From Dallia pectoralis (Eukaryota > Chordata > Actinopteri > Esociformes > Umbridae), in the NCBI GenBank assembly GCA_029465975.1, contig CM055744.1, positions 10,883,596 through 10,947,595 on the forward strand: a stretch of DNA of 64,000 bases. Reading direction: 5' to 3'. Shown one piece after another: positions 23,094 to 34,780 of this stretch. The translations under genes were made by a program, and so were the position numbers. How positions within the stretch are numbered: the stretch's first letter is position 1; each line of letters starts with the position of its first letter. The notes below the pieces were generated by a model. That model had not been told where the DNA came from and made no database searches. It worked only from the letters and a program-made list of their open reading frames with translations.

Positions 23094-23862
23094 ATGCCAT
23101 GCCTGGGGTCTACGGTGTCATGTTACCACAGATGTCATGCCTGGGGTCTACGGTGTCATGTGACCACAGATGTCATGCCTGTGGTCTACGGTGGCATGTG
23201 ACCACAGATGTCATGCCTGTGGTCTACGGTGTCATGTGACCACAGATGTCATGCCTGTGGTCTACGGTGTCATGTGACCACAGATGTCATGCCTGTGGTC
23301 TACGGTGTCATGTGACCACAGATGCCATGCCTGTGGTCTACGGTGTCATGTGACCACAGATGTCATGCCTGGGGTCTACGGTGTCATGTGACCTCAGATG
23401 TCATGCCTGTGGTCTACGGTGTCATGTTACCACAGATGTCATGCCTGGGGTCTACGGTGTCATGTGACCACAGATGTCATGCCTGGGGTCTACGGTGTCA
23501 TGTGACCACAGATGTCATGCCTGTGGTCTACGGTGTCATGTTACCACAGATGTCATGCCTGTGGTCTACGGTGTCATGTTACCACAGATGTCATGCCTGG
23601 GGTCTACGGTGTCATGTGACCTCAGATGTCATGCCTGTGGTCTACGGTGTCATGTTACCACAGATGTCATGCCTGTGGTCTACGGTGTCATGTGACCACA
23701 GATGTCATGCCTGGGGTCTACGGTGTCATGTGACCACAGATGTCATGCCTGTGGTCTACGGTGTCATGTTACCACAGATGTCATGCCTGTGGTCTACGGT
23801 GTCATGTTACCACAGATGTCATGCCTGTGGTCTACGGTGTCATGTGACCACATTTGTCATGC
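23094..23862. repeat. 38-bp minisatellite, about 20 copies
   Basis: The unit is ATGTCATGCCTGTGGTCTAC + GGTGTCATGTGACCACAG. Three diallelic positions are shuffled between copies: TGTGG/TGGGG, GTGAC/GTTAC and CCACAG/CCTCAG. The 205-codon ORF on the + strand is an artefact of 3 x 38 = 114. Confidence 0.97.
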
Positions 23863-24412
23863 CTGGTTTTGAGGTGAACATGTCCATGACACCAACCATC
23901 TCCAACGATCCACCAACTCAACACTCTCTTATCGTTTGATTAGTGGAATCAGGTGTGTCATTGTTGGGCTAGAACGAAACCCAGCACAAATCCAGCAGGT
24001 TTGGTCTGCTACTTATGTGCTTCTAACTGTAATATTTATATACACATAATTGTGTACTGCACAAACAGAATAAAGGCATGGATGGCATTTAGTTAATATA
24101 ACCAAAATAAAATGTGCCTCACAAAGGATTTGCACAAATACAATTTCAGAGCAGAAGTTGGCAGCTTAAACGAAGCTATCCACCACCACCATGTTACCCA
24201 TGTGGATGGTATAGCTTATGCATTTTGCCAGGTCCAAATCTAATCTGTTCCTGTCCTTGCAGAATCAGCAAGTTTTGGTGAACCTGGCAGGTGAATTTCA
24301 ATTTGAGCAGACAATTTCCTTTTCACTTGTTGTTCTATGAATGAGCTGTAGAACAACCAAATGTAACAGTATTATCGTCTGAAAGGAGTGGAGAACAAAG
24401 ACAACCTGTCTG
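23863..24412. other. unique sequence, nothing recognised
   Basis: AT-rich with CCACCACCACC at 24181. No gene or family recognised. Confidence 0.45.
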
Positions 24413-24530
24413 TTGCATTGCCAGGGTTGTGGGATCGATTCCCACCTGGACCAGGGCAAACAAAAGGACGTGCTCAATGTTGTACGTAGCTGAATATCAG
24501 CAGTTGCTAAATGACTTGCATTTTCTGAAA
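24413..24530 (+). mobile_element. tRNA-type SINE relic
   Basis: GTTGTGGGATCGATTCCCAC resembles the B-box and T-arm of a tRNA-derived SINE head. Downstream TCAGCAGTTGCTAAATGACT, then TGCATTTTCTGAAA, resembles the '...CTGCTAAATGAC...' tail of fish SINEs. The A-box half is not recognisable, so the copy is truncated or diverged. Confidence 0.6.
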
Positions 24531-25502
24531 AGCATTTTCTGAAAACAATAGTTTATACTTCATTACAATAATGTTTTATTTTCCATTTGGAATTAGCGAT
24601 GAACGTGGGTATTTAATATAGATCTATTCAAAATAAAAAATAAATTGATTTTTTTTAATAGTAGGATGGTCTTCATCTTTATCCCCTAAATAATCTCCAC
24701 TGGTATAAAACACATAATGGTGACACATAAATCATGTTCTAGACATAATTCACACATCCTGATGTACAAGTACTGTGGAATATTGAGAGATTGAGAGATT
24801 ACACCATAAATTCCTTGCATATTACATTTTCTGTCAGATGTGATGTCATTTGTTTTATTACTGCATTACATTACCCTAATTCTTGTCGTTGTGTTTATAA
24901 TGACATGAAAACAATAATTAGGGAAAAAGAACAGACTCACTCGAATCTCGCTGAGAACCTGGCCTGTCAGCTCAGTTGCTCTTTTCTATTTTTAAAATGA
25001 CATTAAAAGCAGCAGTGAAATGATAAGAACGTTTTTCTTTTTAGTCTGGAATTGAAACATAATCACAAACGTTAGTGTAAGTAGGGTTGTGAGGAGTTGT
25101 TGAGCCGATGCTGTATGAGTGTTTGCTGTGTGTGTGTGTGTGTGTGTGTGTACAGAAAGATGTTGCTGATGTTTAAATCTGGCAGATTGAGGTTATGCCA
25201 ACCATTGTGACAGACGACACTTAGTTCTTTTGAAGTTTTAAATACACACTTTCTAGTAAACAGTAAATTATCTGTTTGTTTGGCTCTCACATCAGAGTCA
25301 AGTCAAGTGCAACTGCATTGGTTTGACCAATGTTCGAGTAATATGAAGTCTTCTATTGAATGTCTGCAGGACGTATATTAAATTAAGAGAACATTTGGTA
25401 ACTTATAGGGTGAAGTACATGTATTACTGTAAGCATTTGGCTCTGCATCATGACACTAGGAGAGGGTCAATGAGAAATGAAAGCATAGAAGTGTTTAAGA
25501 AT
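24531..25502. other. unique AT-rich sequence with a (GT)n tract
   Basis: A (TG)n tract of about 14 units lies at 25124-25151. No gene recognised. Confidence 0.5.
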
Positions 25503-25890
25503 GAGAGTTACTGAGAGTCGGGGAGAATGAGTGAGAGTGAGTGGGAGAGTGAGTGAGAGTGGGGGAGAGAGTGAGTGAGAGTGAGGGAGAGAGTGAGAGT
25601 GGGGGAGAGAGTGAGTGAGAGTGAGGGAGAGAGTGAGTGAGACTGGGGGAGAGTGAGTGAGTGAGTGAGAGTGTGGGAGAGTGAGTGAGAGTGTGGGAGA
25701 GTGAGTGAGAGTGTGGGAGAATGAGTGAGAATGGGGGAGAGTGACTGAGAGTGGGGGAGAGTGAGTGAGAGTCGGGGAGAGTGAGTGAGAGTGGGTGAGA
25801 GTGAGTGAGAGTGGGGGAAAGTGAGTGAGTGAGAGTGGGAAAGTGTCGGGTTGACTGAGGTATGGTGGGGGAGAGAGGGGGAGAGTGAGA
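25503..25890. repeat. irregular GAGTGAGAGTGGGGGA repeats
   Basis: Purine-plus-T repeat of GTGAGTGAGAGTGGGGGAGA-type units with frequent phase changes. Confidence 0.93.
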
Positions 25891-27088
25891 AGAGAACAGG
25901 AAAATTGCAGTGGTGGATGAGAAACAGAGAAGATAGAAGTAGAGTGGTGGTGAACGACAGGAGAGATGTTAGTCTTCAGGCACTACGCCACATTGAGCAT
26001 TAAACAGGGATGGGCCTCTATTGTCATGGTGGATGTATAATGGCTATTGTTTATCCGTTCATTTTATCCCCTGCTTCCATTGGCTGAGATGGAGTTACGT
26101 ATTCTGTCATATTTATTATTGTTATTTATAACGCAATTTTTGATCATTATTATTATTTTTCTTACTACATTTCATACCATACTATTGTTTAATTCTAATT
26201 TCTGTTAGGCTTGAAGGCCTTTTTATTAATGCACACTTTAAATTCTATGGAGTTTTATGTTGATGTATGACTTCCAATGTTTGACAAACTAATAACCCAT
26301 AATGTTACAAAGGGTAACAAACATTATGTATTAAAGATTGCAGACTATTAGGCATGTATTTAGCACAATTCAGATGCATAATGAAGCAATGTTATTATTT
26401 AGAAATAGATGAAGCTCAGCTTGCTGCTGTCTGTTTAAGAATATTCAGATAATCATGTCACCCAGATCCAATCCTGTTATCTGCATCATAAAACAATTAG
26501 CTGCACCCGTTGGTCTTTATAAGTAAACAGCTTTAACTACACTGTTATTTAACTACACTTTATTGCCTATTTTATTTATATTTTACTTGTTTTACTGTTT
26601 ATGCATGCAAGAGAAAATATTTTTCCAGATGATTTTTTTGTAGTGTGTACTGCAACGTGTACATTCATTTGTATGTTACATCTGAAGTGTGTGGTTATTC
26701 CATTGTTAGTACGAAGGCTAAGCCAGCAGGTGGAATAAAATTGTTCCTCTCCATGTCGGAGGTGATATGGCTACATTGTGTTGGCCAATGTGTGAATGGC
26801 AGTTATCTGGCCCATTTTGAAAACCCAGAATGTTCCCCAATTGGTTCCTTAATCTGTCCGATTGTGTGTTCTATGTTCATCCACCTATAATCTGTTGTGC
26901 AATCTGCTGCATCAGGAGGACAAAAGCAATCACATTACTGGTACGCCAGACAAGTAAGTATCTATCCATTTCTATCTATCATAGCTATTTTATCCCCTGT
27001 TGGAACCACATTCATGCCCATTGGCCTGATCAAACTGAAGCCAACAGGAAATGAAGCAGTTGAAACAGACGGGCATTTCAGTCTGAAT
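25891..27088. other. unique AT-rich sequence
   Basis: No tandem repeats. ORFs of 75-106 codons at 26645-27217 lack recognisable domains, and one runs into the hairpin. Confidence 0.5.
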
Positions 27089-27197
27089 AGTGGCAAAAGG
27101 CACCGGGATATAAGAAGACAAAACACAAAACAGAATTTAAAAATGTTAAATTCTGTTTTGTGTTTTGTCTTCTTATATTCCGGTGCCTTTAGCCACT
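27089..27197. repeat. 51-bp near-perfect inverted repeat with 7-nt loop
   Basis: The left arm 27089-27139 begins AGTGGCAAAAGGCACCGGGA and ends CAGAATTTA. The right arm 27147-27197 is its reverse complement at 49 of 51 positions. As + strand RNA one mismatch is A:A and the other a G:U wobble. The loop is AAAATGT. It could be a foldback transposon, a microRNA-like hairpin or a palindromic duplication; the sequence does not decide. No terminal duplication is clear. Confidence 0.97.
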
Positions 27198-27587
27198 GTG
27201 GTGTCTTCCCGACGTGACAGTAAGAGAACTGTTATTGACATCTTAAAAATAGGAATAGAAAATCCAAATTAAACAACTAATGAAATACATCAAGATGAGC
27301 GACACAAACAACTAAAGTGACAATCTAGTGTATGTCCAGGACCAAGTGCAGACTACCATACAATTCCTTTGATGGCCTTATTTTTGACTGTTTAAAATAT
27401 TACCAACAATTATGTTTGTTGTTGCCCATCATATTTTGTAACATTGTAACTAAAACAAAACAATTTTAATTTCTTTCAATTGAACATAAAAGATAGATTA
27501 GTACTTCTGATACCTGGAATTGGCTCTGCAGTAGACAGTCAATGAGATGGACTGCATTTAAATAAATAATTTACCGCGTGTCCACTA
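27198..27587. other. unique AT-rich sequence
   Basis: No gene or known repeat recognised. Confidence 0.5.
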
Positions 27588-28478
27588 GGATTTGTAGGCT
27601 CCTCCCCTTCCTACCAGTACATTGGCCCCACCACTAGGATTTGTAGGCTCCTCCCCTTCCCCCCTCCACCATCCTGTACATTGGCCCCACCACTGGGATT
27701 TGCAGGCTCCTCCCCTTTCCCCCCTCCACCATCCTGTACATTGGCCCCACCACTAGGATTTGTAGGCTCCTCCCCTTCCCCCCTCCACCATCCTGTACAT
27801 TGGCCCCACCACTGGGATTTGCAGGCTCCTCCCCTTTCCCCCCTCCACCATCCTGTACATTGGCCCCACCACTAGGATTTGTAGGCTCCTCCCCTTTCCC
27901 CCTCCACCATCCTGTACATTGGCCCCACCACTGGGATTTGCAGGCTCCTCCCCTTTCCCCCCTCCACCATCCTGTACATCGGCCCCACCACTGGGATTTG
28001 CAGGCTCCTCCCCTTTCCCCCCTCCACCATCCTGTACATCGGCCCCACCACTGGGATTTGCAGGCTCCTCCCCTTTCCCCCCTCCACCATCCTGTACATT
28101 GGCCCCACCACTAGGATTTGTAGGCTCCTCCCCTTTCCCCCCTCCACCATCCTGTACATTGGCCCCACCACTGGGATTTGCAGGCTCCTCCCCTTTCCCC
28201 CCTCCACCATCCTGTACATCGGCCCCACCACTGGGATTTGCAGGCTCCTCCCCTTTCCCCCCTCCACCATCCTGTACATTGGCCCCACCACTAGGATTTG
28301 TAGGCTCCTCCCCTTTCCCCCCTCCACCTACCAGTACATTGGCCCCACCACTAGGATTTGTAGGCTCCTCCCCTTTCCCCCCTCCACCTACCAGTACATT
28401 GGCCCCACCACTAGGATTTGCAGGCTCCTCCCCTTTCCCCCCTCCACCTACCAGTACATTGGCCCCACCACTGGTTCC
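27588..28478. repeat. 60-bp minisatellite, about 15 copies
   Basis: The unit contains TGTACATTGGCCCCACCACT then GGGATTTGCAGGCTCCTCCC. Two main unit types alternate (GGGATTTGCAGG and AGGATTTGTAGG), with CATC/CATT and ACCATCCTG/ACCTACCAG variants. Units from about 28328 carry ACCTACCAG, as does the first unit. Period 60 keeps frames open; ORFs here are artefacts. Confidence 0.97.
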
Positions 28479-29571
28479 CCCATATGTCCCAGATCTCCGG
28501 GGGACCTGATCTTCGTCGTTTTCTTGAACATGAGATCTGATCAGACTCTCCGCTGGTGGCCTGTGGTTGTTAAATGAAATGGCCTCTCATCCATCCATCA
28601 GGTGGACCTGGTCTCGCCACTCCCCACTGTCTCACCACATGAGAGGGGGGTTTTACTATCAAACACTATGGATGGACCACGGATCAGATAGTGAAGGACA
28701 CCATCTCCCCTGGAGGTTTTCATGTTCTCCATCTTCACCTTTCTTAGCCTCCTTTTTCTCTTACTGCCTCCCAGTTTGACAGTGGGAAAAGGAGATGACT
28801 GGGCTCCAGACTTCAGCCTGGATCGGGTGTATGGTGCCCTACAGTACATGATGAAGCATGCTGCTGCCTTACTCCAGGCAGAGGCACAGGCCTGTTCTGT
28901 ACTGGCCAGCCAGAGGTGGCGTTTAGCAGGCAGAGGCCTGTTCTGTACTGGCCAGCCTGGTTGTTCTGGGCATGTGTTGGTGAGGGGCCTCTGGCTTCTA
29001 GTGGCTCAGACTTGTTTGTCCATGCGGGCCGGGGCCTGGATCTGGCCGGACATGAAGCAACTTTAAATTCATTATACTAACATTGTTTCAGATGTCACTG
29101 CTGCCTTTTCTATGAAAACATATTTGAATTTTTTACAAAGTTGTCTCACATACTGTAATTTGCCCCTGTGAAAAATAACCACAATGCACAGCTCTTCTAC
29201 CCTGTTTCCTGGATCTGATTTTGTACGGTGAGCGTGATTCAAACCTGGTATACCAGGTGCAATTGACAACCATGTAGAAAACAAATGCAGTAGTGTTTAA
29301 GCTGTGAATTACCTACCCCCGGATTATTGTACGTTTGATAGCAGTTCTTGTTTCTACATAGAGAGGGGCTCACACGCTGACTCCAAGGCCATGCCAGGAT
29401 TCCTGAACCTTGTCATGTCTAGCTAGTCTAGTATGGCCCCATGTGTGTGGGAGCTAGAACATGCCTGGCATTTAAAGATCATTCACAAAGCCTACGTACA
29501 AACACGCACATGTGAGTACACACTTCGCCGCGGGCACATACACACATTTTGCCGCGGGCTCACACATACAC
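28479..29571. other. unique sequence; one signal-peptide-like ORF of doubtful status
   Basis: A + ORF at 28722-29066 starts MFSIFTFLSLLFLLLPPS, which looks like a signal peptide. Its C-terminal half runs across a local duplication (GGCCTGTTCTGTACTGGCCA twice, near 28889 and 28937). The homology and splice support needed for a gene call are missing. Confidence 0.3.
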
Positions 29572-29602
29572 ACACACATATACACACACACACACACACA
29601 TA
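29572..29602. repeat. (CA)n microsatellite
   Basis: CACACACATATACACACACA type tract. Confidence 0.9.
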
Positions 29603-29749
29603 GGTGACGGAGCATCGTAACGGTGTAATGTGTTTGTGTGATGACTCACCATGCAACTCGTGCAAAATTGCTCCCTGAAATAAAATAAAAAGACAGGAAA
29701 AGATTTCGGAGTAGATGATTATGTCTAAAAAAGGAATCAATTTGAGAAT

Positions 29750-30110
29750 ATTCCGGGCAATCCACTCATCCCACGCAATAAGCTGTGTGACAGATACAGC
29801 TCTACATCACCATGTGGCCAACAGAGCACGTTGGAAATGAATGGGCCCGTGGAGAAATATATTACTGCCGCCAAGACAGGAAAAGCCATGGGAAAATGAG
29901 GAAATGCACCCATATCCGAATTACGGCCGTATATGGTGCACCGTTGTCAGGGTGCAATGGCGGATAGACAAAGAGCGTATTTATTACGCTGCAATTACCA
30001 TGGAGGTATTACAGGCGTAATGGCAGGGGAGAAAATGAACACTTTGCAGGAACCGATAAAGGGGAACATTATAGCCGGGTTTGTCATGCCCTGCGAGGCC
30101 CTCCTCTGGG
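29750..30110. other. array-free block with retained CpGs (possible conserved noncoding element)
   Basis: Balanced composition, no TE motif, and several CpGs (GAATTACGGCCGTATATGG, TTTATTACGCTGCAATTACC). Its appearance differs from the surrounding AT-rich or repetitive DNA. The regulatory role is inference only. Confidence 0.25.
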
Positions 30111-30214
30111 TGGCCTGCTATCCATCACCACCGCCAGCACATCTGACTGTTAGTAAGAACCTGTGGGGGATGGCTTGCAGGGGGACGCAGAGTGAGGAAG
30201 AGCCGTGTGTGGGG

Positions 30215-30310
30215 CGTCGTTGGCGTCATCATCACAATTACCGTCATCACCGCAATCATCATCATCGTCGTCATGACAATCATCCTCGTCGAAATCCTCC
30301 GCATCAGCGT
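30215..30310. repeat. degenerate (CAT)n trinucleotide tract
   Basis: CGTCATCATCACAATTACCG and CAATCATCATCATCGTCGTC. In one frame it encodes an Ile/Val-rich stretch that makes the next array look like a membrane protein. Confidence 0.8.
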
Positions 30311-30354
30311 CCTGCTTTCATCATTGTATTTCAGTGGTGTCCTCATCTGCACCT

Positions 30355-31440
30355 GCCTGAAGGAGCTACGGGAGGTGTCAGTACTCTGTCAGTACTGCCT
30401 GAAGGAGCTACGGGAGGTGTCAGTCCTCTGTCAGTACTGCCTGAAGGAGCTACGGGAGGTGTCAGTCCTCTGTCAGTACTGCCTAAAGGAGCTGTGGGAG
30501 GTGTCAGTCCTCTGTCAGTACTGCCTGAAGGAGCTACGGGAGGTGTCAGTACTCTGTCAGTACTGCCTGAAGGAGCTACGGGAGGTGTCAGTCCTCTGTC
30601 AGTACTGCCTGAAGGAGCTACGGGAGGTGTCAGTACTCTGTCAGTACTGCCTGAAGGAGCTACGGGAGGTGTCAGTACTCTGTCAGTACTGCCTGAAGGA
30701 GCTACGGGAGGTGTCAGTCCTCTGTCAGTACTGCCTGAAGGAGCTACGGGAGGTGTCAGTCCTCTGTCAGTACTGCCTGAAGGAGCTACGGGAGGTGTCA
30801 GTCCTCTGTCAGTACCTCGTAAAGGCGCAATGGGAGTTGTCAGTACTCTGTCAGTACTGCCTAAAGGAGCTACGGGAGGTGTCAGTCCTCTGTCAGTACT
30901 GCCTTAAGGAGCTACGGGAGGTGTCAGTCCTCTGTCAGTACTACCTAAAGGAGCTACGGGAGTTGTCAGTACTCTGTCAGTACTGCCTGAAGGAGCTACA
31001 GGAGGTGTCAGTCCTCTGTCAGTACTGCCTAAAGGAGCTGTGGGAGGTGTCAGTCCTCTGTCAGTACTGCCTAAAGGAGCTGTGGGAGGTGTCAGTCCTC
31101 TGTCAGTACTGCCTGAAGGAGCTACAGGAGGTGTCAGTCCTCTGTCAGTACTGCCTAAAGGAGCTGTGGGAGGTGTCAGTCCTCTGTCAGTACTGCCTAA
31201 AGGAGCTGTGGGAGGTGTCAGTCCTCTGTCAGTACTGCCTGAAGGAGCTACGGGAGGTGTCAGTCCTCTGTCAGTACTGCCTGAAGGAGCTACAGGAGGT
31301 GTCATTCCTCTGTCAGTACTGCGTAAAGGAGCTATGGGAGGTGTCAGTCCTCTGTCAGTACCGCAAAAAGGAGCTGTGGGGGGTGTCAGTCCTCTGTCAG
31401 TACCGCAAAAAGGAGCTGTGGGAGGTGTCAGTCCTCTGTT
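30355..31440. repeat. 42-bp minisatellite, about 26 copies
   Basis: The unit is CAGTACTGCCTGAAGGAGCT + ACGGGAGGTGTCAGTCCTCTGT. Variants TGAAGG/TAAAGG, TACGGG/TGTGGG/TACAGG and TCAGTCC/TCAGTAC are shuffled. Period 42 keeps two + frames and one - frame open; the longest is 462 codons (30192-31580). Open frames in several phases argue against coding selection. Each unit holds the palindrome CAGTACTG. Confidence 0.97.
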
Positions 31441-31629
31441 CAGGATTGCCTGAGATGTGCAGCTGGCAGTGCAGTAGCTTCAAACCTCAATCTAGCGCCC
31501 TTGGTTCATATAATTGGCTGGTTGATAAAATGAATCAGATTACATATAACTGGGAATTGAGTGAGAAACTACAAGGATAAGCACTCCAGAAACAGGGTTG
31601 GAAACTGCTGGTGCGTGTAGTATGCTTTC

Positions 31630-31900
31630 AGATGAAATGGTCAACCCTAGTTTAGTCTGGGAGTGTAGACTGTCTATCAGATGAAATGGTCAGCCATAGT
31701 TTAGTCTGGGAGAGTAGTCAGTTTATCAAATAAAATGGTCAACCCTAGTTTAGTCAGGGAGAGTAGTCAGTTTATCAAATAAAATGGTCAACCCTAGTTT
31801 AGTCTGGGAGAGTAGTCTGTCTATCAAATAAAATGGTCAACCCCAGTTTATACTGGGAGTGTAGTCTGTTTATTAGATGAAGTGGTCAGCCCCAGTTTAG
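31630..31900. repeat. 49-bp minisatellite, about 5-6 copies
   Basis: The core AAATGGTCAACCCTAGTTTA then GTCTGGGAGAGTAGTC recurs every 49 bp (31635, 31684, 31733 and so on). Confidence 0.93.
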
Positions 31901-32590
31901 ATTGCTTCTGTGCTCTAGTTTCATAGGTCCCCAGTTGTGGCTGAGATGTGAGTGATGAATAAATGTTTCCTTTTCTGCTGCTCTGAGGGAGGCTGGGATA
32001 TAGAACACAACATATGGGACATGTGGACTCGCTGGCACCAGTCAGCATATCGACACTTTAGTTTCTGAGGCTGTTAGTTTGGTTCGTTCACATCGAGTTC
32101 CTGCACAATTCTGATGCCACGACGTTATGGCACGCCGGTGAGGGGTCATCAATGGCTGTTTCTTTAAACAGACCCCTTAATGACATATATGAGGTGTAAA
32201 CTTAGTAGACTTGACCAGTGTCACTCTCAAGTTGACTGCAGACAACCTTGTCTACACACAAGCACAAAACAACATGATGTTGCTTTAGAGTCACCGTGCG
32301 TATTTCTGGAGACACACGTATGTGTGCGTATTGCTAAAGTGTTTGTGTGTGTGTGTGTTTTGTGTGCATGTGTGTGTGTGTGTGTGTACCTGCCGTACTT
32401 TGGCTGTGAGTTATTAGACAGCCTTGGCTTTTCACAATGTTGTGGTTGATTAATAGTGACACACCTGGGAGAGATATATAGAGGAGGATTTTGTGCATGT
32501 AATGAAATATTAAAGTGTAATCCCAGAACACCAAATATCATAACTCATACCGCAGACGGCCGAGAGTGCTCAGGGTCAGCCTGAACACTG

Positions 32591-32592
<2 letters not shown>
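31901..32592. other. unique sequence with imperfect GT tracts
   Basis: GT tracts lie at about 32340-32390. No gene recognised. Confidence 0.45.

Positions 32593-32655
<63 letters not shown>
32593..32655. repeat. (GT)n microsatellite
   Basis: About 31 uninterrupted GT dinucleotides. Confidence 0.98.
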
Positions 32656-32656
<1 letters not shown>

Positions 32657-33698
32657 TTGCTTCTGTTTTTGTGAATGCATTTGAGTGTATGGCTGGCTAC
32701 AGATGTGACTAGGCTGTTAGGATTAGTTTTTATTTAAAAAAAAAAAAATTTAATATCGCTACCGTCAGCCTTGTAATGCATTAATTCGGAAATGCATTGA
32801 ATTTATTGGAGTGGAAAAAAGCCAGTTGTCCACCGGTGACCTCATGACCCTTGGCTTTACCAGCGGAACCGCCCTGTACCCTTATAAAAACACACCAATT
32901 CATAAAGTAGAAATTGGAAATCAGCGACAAATCAACAAACTCCAACAGTCTTACAAGACCCTAGGATTTTAAAATAGATATGTAATATACGGCAGATGTA
33001 GTCTTAAATCAAGAGATAAGTACGGGGGAAAAACACAAGGATGGGGAATATAAAAATATGTTATTCTGGAATGATTATGAAATGATTTGTCCATAAAGCC
33101 TTGATGTTATTGCTTCGTTGTGAAGATTGTATGCAAACATCTAATATGCCTGAAGAGAACACTAGCAGTATTTGATCTGCAATATAACGCCCCCTGCTCC
33201 TCTGGAAACCTGTTTCTCAAAACAAAGGATCTGGTTCACATTGTTTCCATGTCATATTTCTGTGTAGCTTCATCTCACACTCCGCTTTTCTCCCTTAGCT
33301 TCTCTCCATTTGGCCCTTGTGAACCCTGATGGTGTAGCCTGTGTCTCTGCCTTGTATTTCTGAACAGCGGAAGTAAAAAACCCTGCAGCAATTTAAATTA
33401 ACATTCCACAAAATGTATGTTATGAAGGCTACAACCTTCTCTGTTGGTCTTTGGAAACAAATGCGCAAGCAGGACACAGTCCCTGCCGTCTACACAAAAA
33501 CAGGGTACAAAATGGTTCTCACTGTAATGAGAATTTAGTTGGAAAAAAAACTGTTATTTTTCAGGCTCAGGGTTGCAGCTAAAACCATTTATTTAACTAC
33601 ATATTTAACACAAAACTATTTCCCAGAATGCTCTATTGCATGGTGATTTTTTTGTCATTTTGTTTGCCATTGTTAGCTATTCATAAATGGTCATAACA
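32656..33698. other. unique AT-rich sequence
   Basis: An A12 run lies at about 32736. No gene or known repeat recognised. Confidence 0.5.
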
Positions 33699-33699
33699 G

Positions 33700-33945
33700 A
33701 AAACATTGGCCACTTTTATAAGGTACAATTCAAATGCTTGTTAACACAAATATCTAATGAACCAATCACAGGGCAGCAATGCACAAAAGCAAGTAGACAT
33801 GGTCAAGACAATCGGCTGAGGTTTAAACCAAACATCAGAATGGCGAAAAAAGCAGATTTTTGTGACTTTAAACGTGGCAAGGTTGTTAATGCCAGACAGG
33901 CTGGTTTGAATATTTCATTGCTGGTCTGGCTGCCAAAATTGATGA
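33700..33945 (+). mobile_element. Tc1 family A, 5' end and transposase start (pseudogene)
   Basis: It begins TGGCCACTTTTATAAGGTAC, then TTGTTAACACAAATATCTAA and AACATCAGAATGGCGAAAAA, followed by TTTAAACGTGGCAAGGTTGT. This is the 5' terminus and start of the transposase frame of the fish Tc1 family whose 3' end reads CCAACCCGGTACTAGC. The match ends near 33930, where sequence of another Tc1 family takes over. That missing 3' end is present in the same orientation at 36.85 kb, where it has become a minisatellite. Confidence 0.8.
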
Positions 33946-34084
33946 CAACTACTCAGCCTGTTTGAATTCATTACTTTTTGTCAGCCACACTCAACCTCAG
34001 TCATACATTGCACGCATCTGAACAATGAGCAATTAGCGATGTGGCCATCTAACAGAATTGTGGTGTAAATCTGTGAGTTCACCA

Positions 34085-34385
34085 TGCTGGCAGTGGCCTC
34101 TTTCAGCAAGATAATGCACCCAACCACACTGCACACATGGAATGTTCAGTAATGGTTTGAGGAACTAGAGGAAGAGTTCAAGGTGTCGCCCTGGCCTACA
34201 AATTCCCCAGATCTCAATCCGATTAAGCATCTGAGGAATGTGCCGGACCAACAAGTCTGACCTACGGTGGCTCCACCTTTCAACTTACAGGACTTGAGGA
34301 TCTGCTGCTAATGTCTTCGTGCCAAATACCAGGAAAAAACACCTTCAGGGGTCTTGTGTGGGTCCATGTGTTCATAAGATTTTGG
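34085..34385 (+). mobile_element. Tc1 family B, transposase 3' part (pseudogene)
   Basis: GCAGTGGCCTCTTTCAGCAA, GATAATGCACCCAACCACAC and CCAGATCTCAATCCGATTAA belong to the same family as the 15.8 and 22.2 kb copies. The block carrying the second catalytic Asp (QQDNAP-type) is present as QDNAP-like sequence. In the usual NPIEHLW block the catalytic Glu codon has become Lys (CCGATTAAGCATCTG), and an in-frame stop follows at AAGTCTGA. The copy is dead and lacks its 5' half. Confidence 0.85.
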
Positions 34386-34449
34386 GAGACCTTTGGTGGC
34401 CTTCTTTAGTCTTCATGATGTGCTTTTTCTTAGGAATTGTACCAACCAG

Positions 34450-34780
34450 CGGTGGGACCTCCCAGACAACGGGGGGATTTAACCTGAAAACACATATGTG
34501 GCCCACAGATACTGAAGTAATGTCAAGGCATTATGTTCATTCACAGGACAATTGGTTGCACCAGAGCTCAAGCAGGTTTGTCGACGCAAATAGGATGAAT
34601 ACTTAGGGAATCTCTTATTTTCATATTTTTTTATTAATGTAGAACAACTTGCAGATATAGAATGTTTTGCCTTTACCGAGTTGATCAGTGCAAAGCCCCA
34701 AAATGTAATTCATTTAGATTTTGTGGCAGAATAAAATGTTGAAGCCCAAGTGGGGGAATATTTTTAAAAGCTTAAAAGCT
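34450..34780 (+). mobile_element. 3' end of a third Tc1-like family
   Basis: TGCACCAGAGCTCAAGCAGG, GATGAATACTTAGGGAATCT and CTTATTTTCATATTTTTTTA followed by GGCAGAATAAAATGTTGAAG and GTGGGGGAATATTTTTA recall the '...GGGGTGAATACTT...' 3' UTR and terminus of another abundant fish Tc1-like family. I assign it from memory of that pattern; the exact boundaries are uncertain. Confidence 0.5.

Noticed and set aside
24413..24440. tRNA-like B-box region
   Set aside because: No A-box, no cloverleaf, and a SINE tail downstream; it is a SINE relic, not a tRNA gene.
28722..29066. ORF starting with a signal-peptide-like MFSIFTFLSLLFLLLPPS
   Set aside because: Hydrophobicity arises from a pyrimidine-rich stretch. 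The body crosses a local duplication, there is no recognised family, and the putative acceptor phase does not match the exon at 19.98 kb.
30192..31580. 462-codon + ORF with hydrophobic N-terminus and about 26 copies of a 14-residue repeat
   Set aside because: The repeat is a 42-bp minisatellite open in two other frames as well. The hydrophobic part is a degenerate CAT microsatellite. No promoter, splice or codon-selection evidence.
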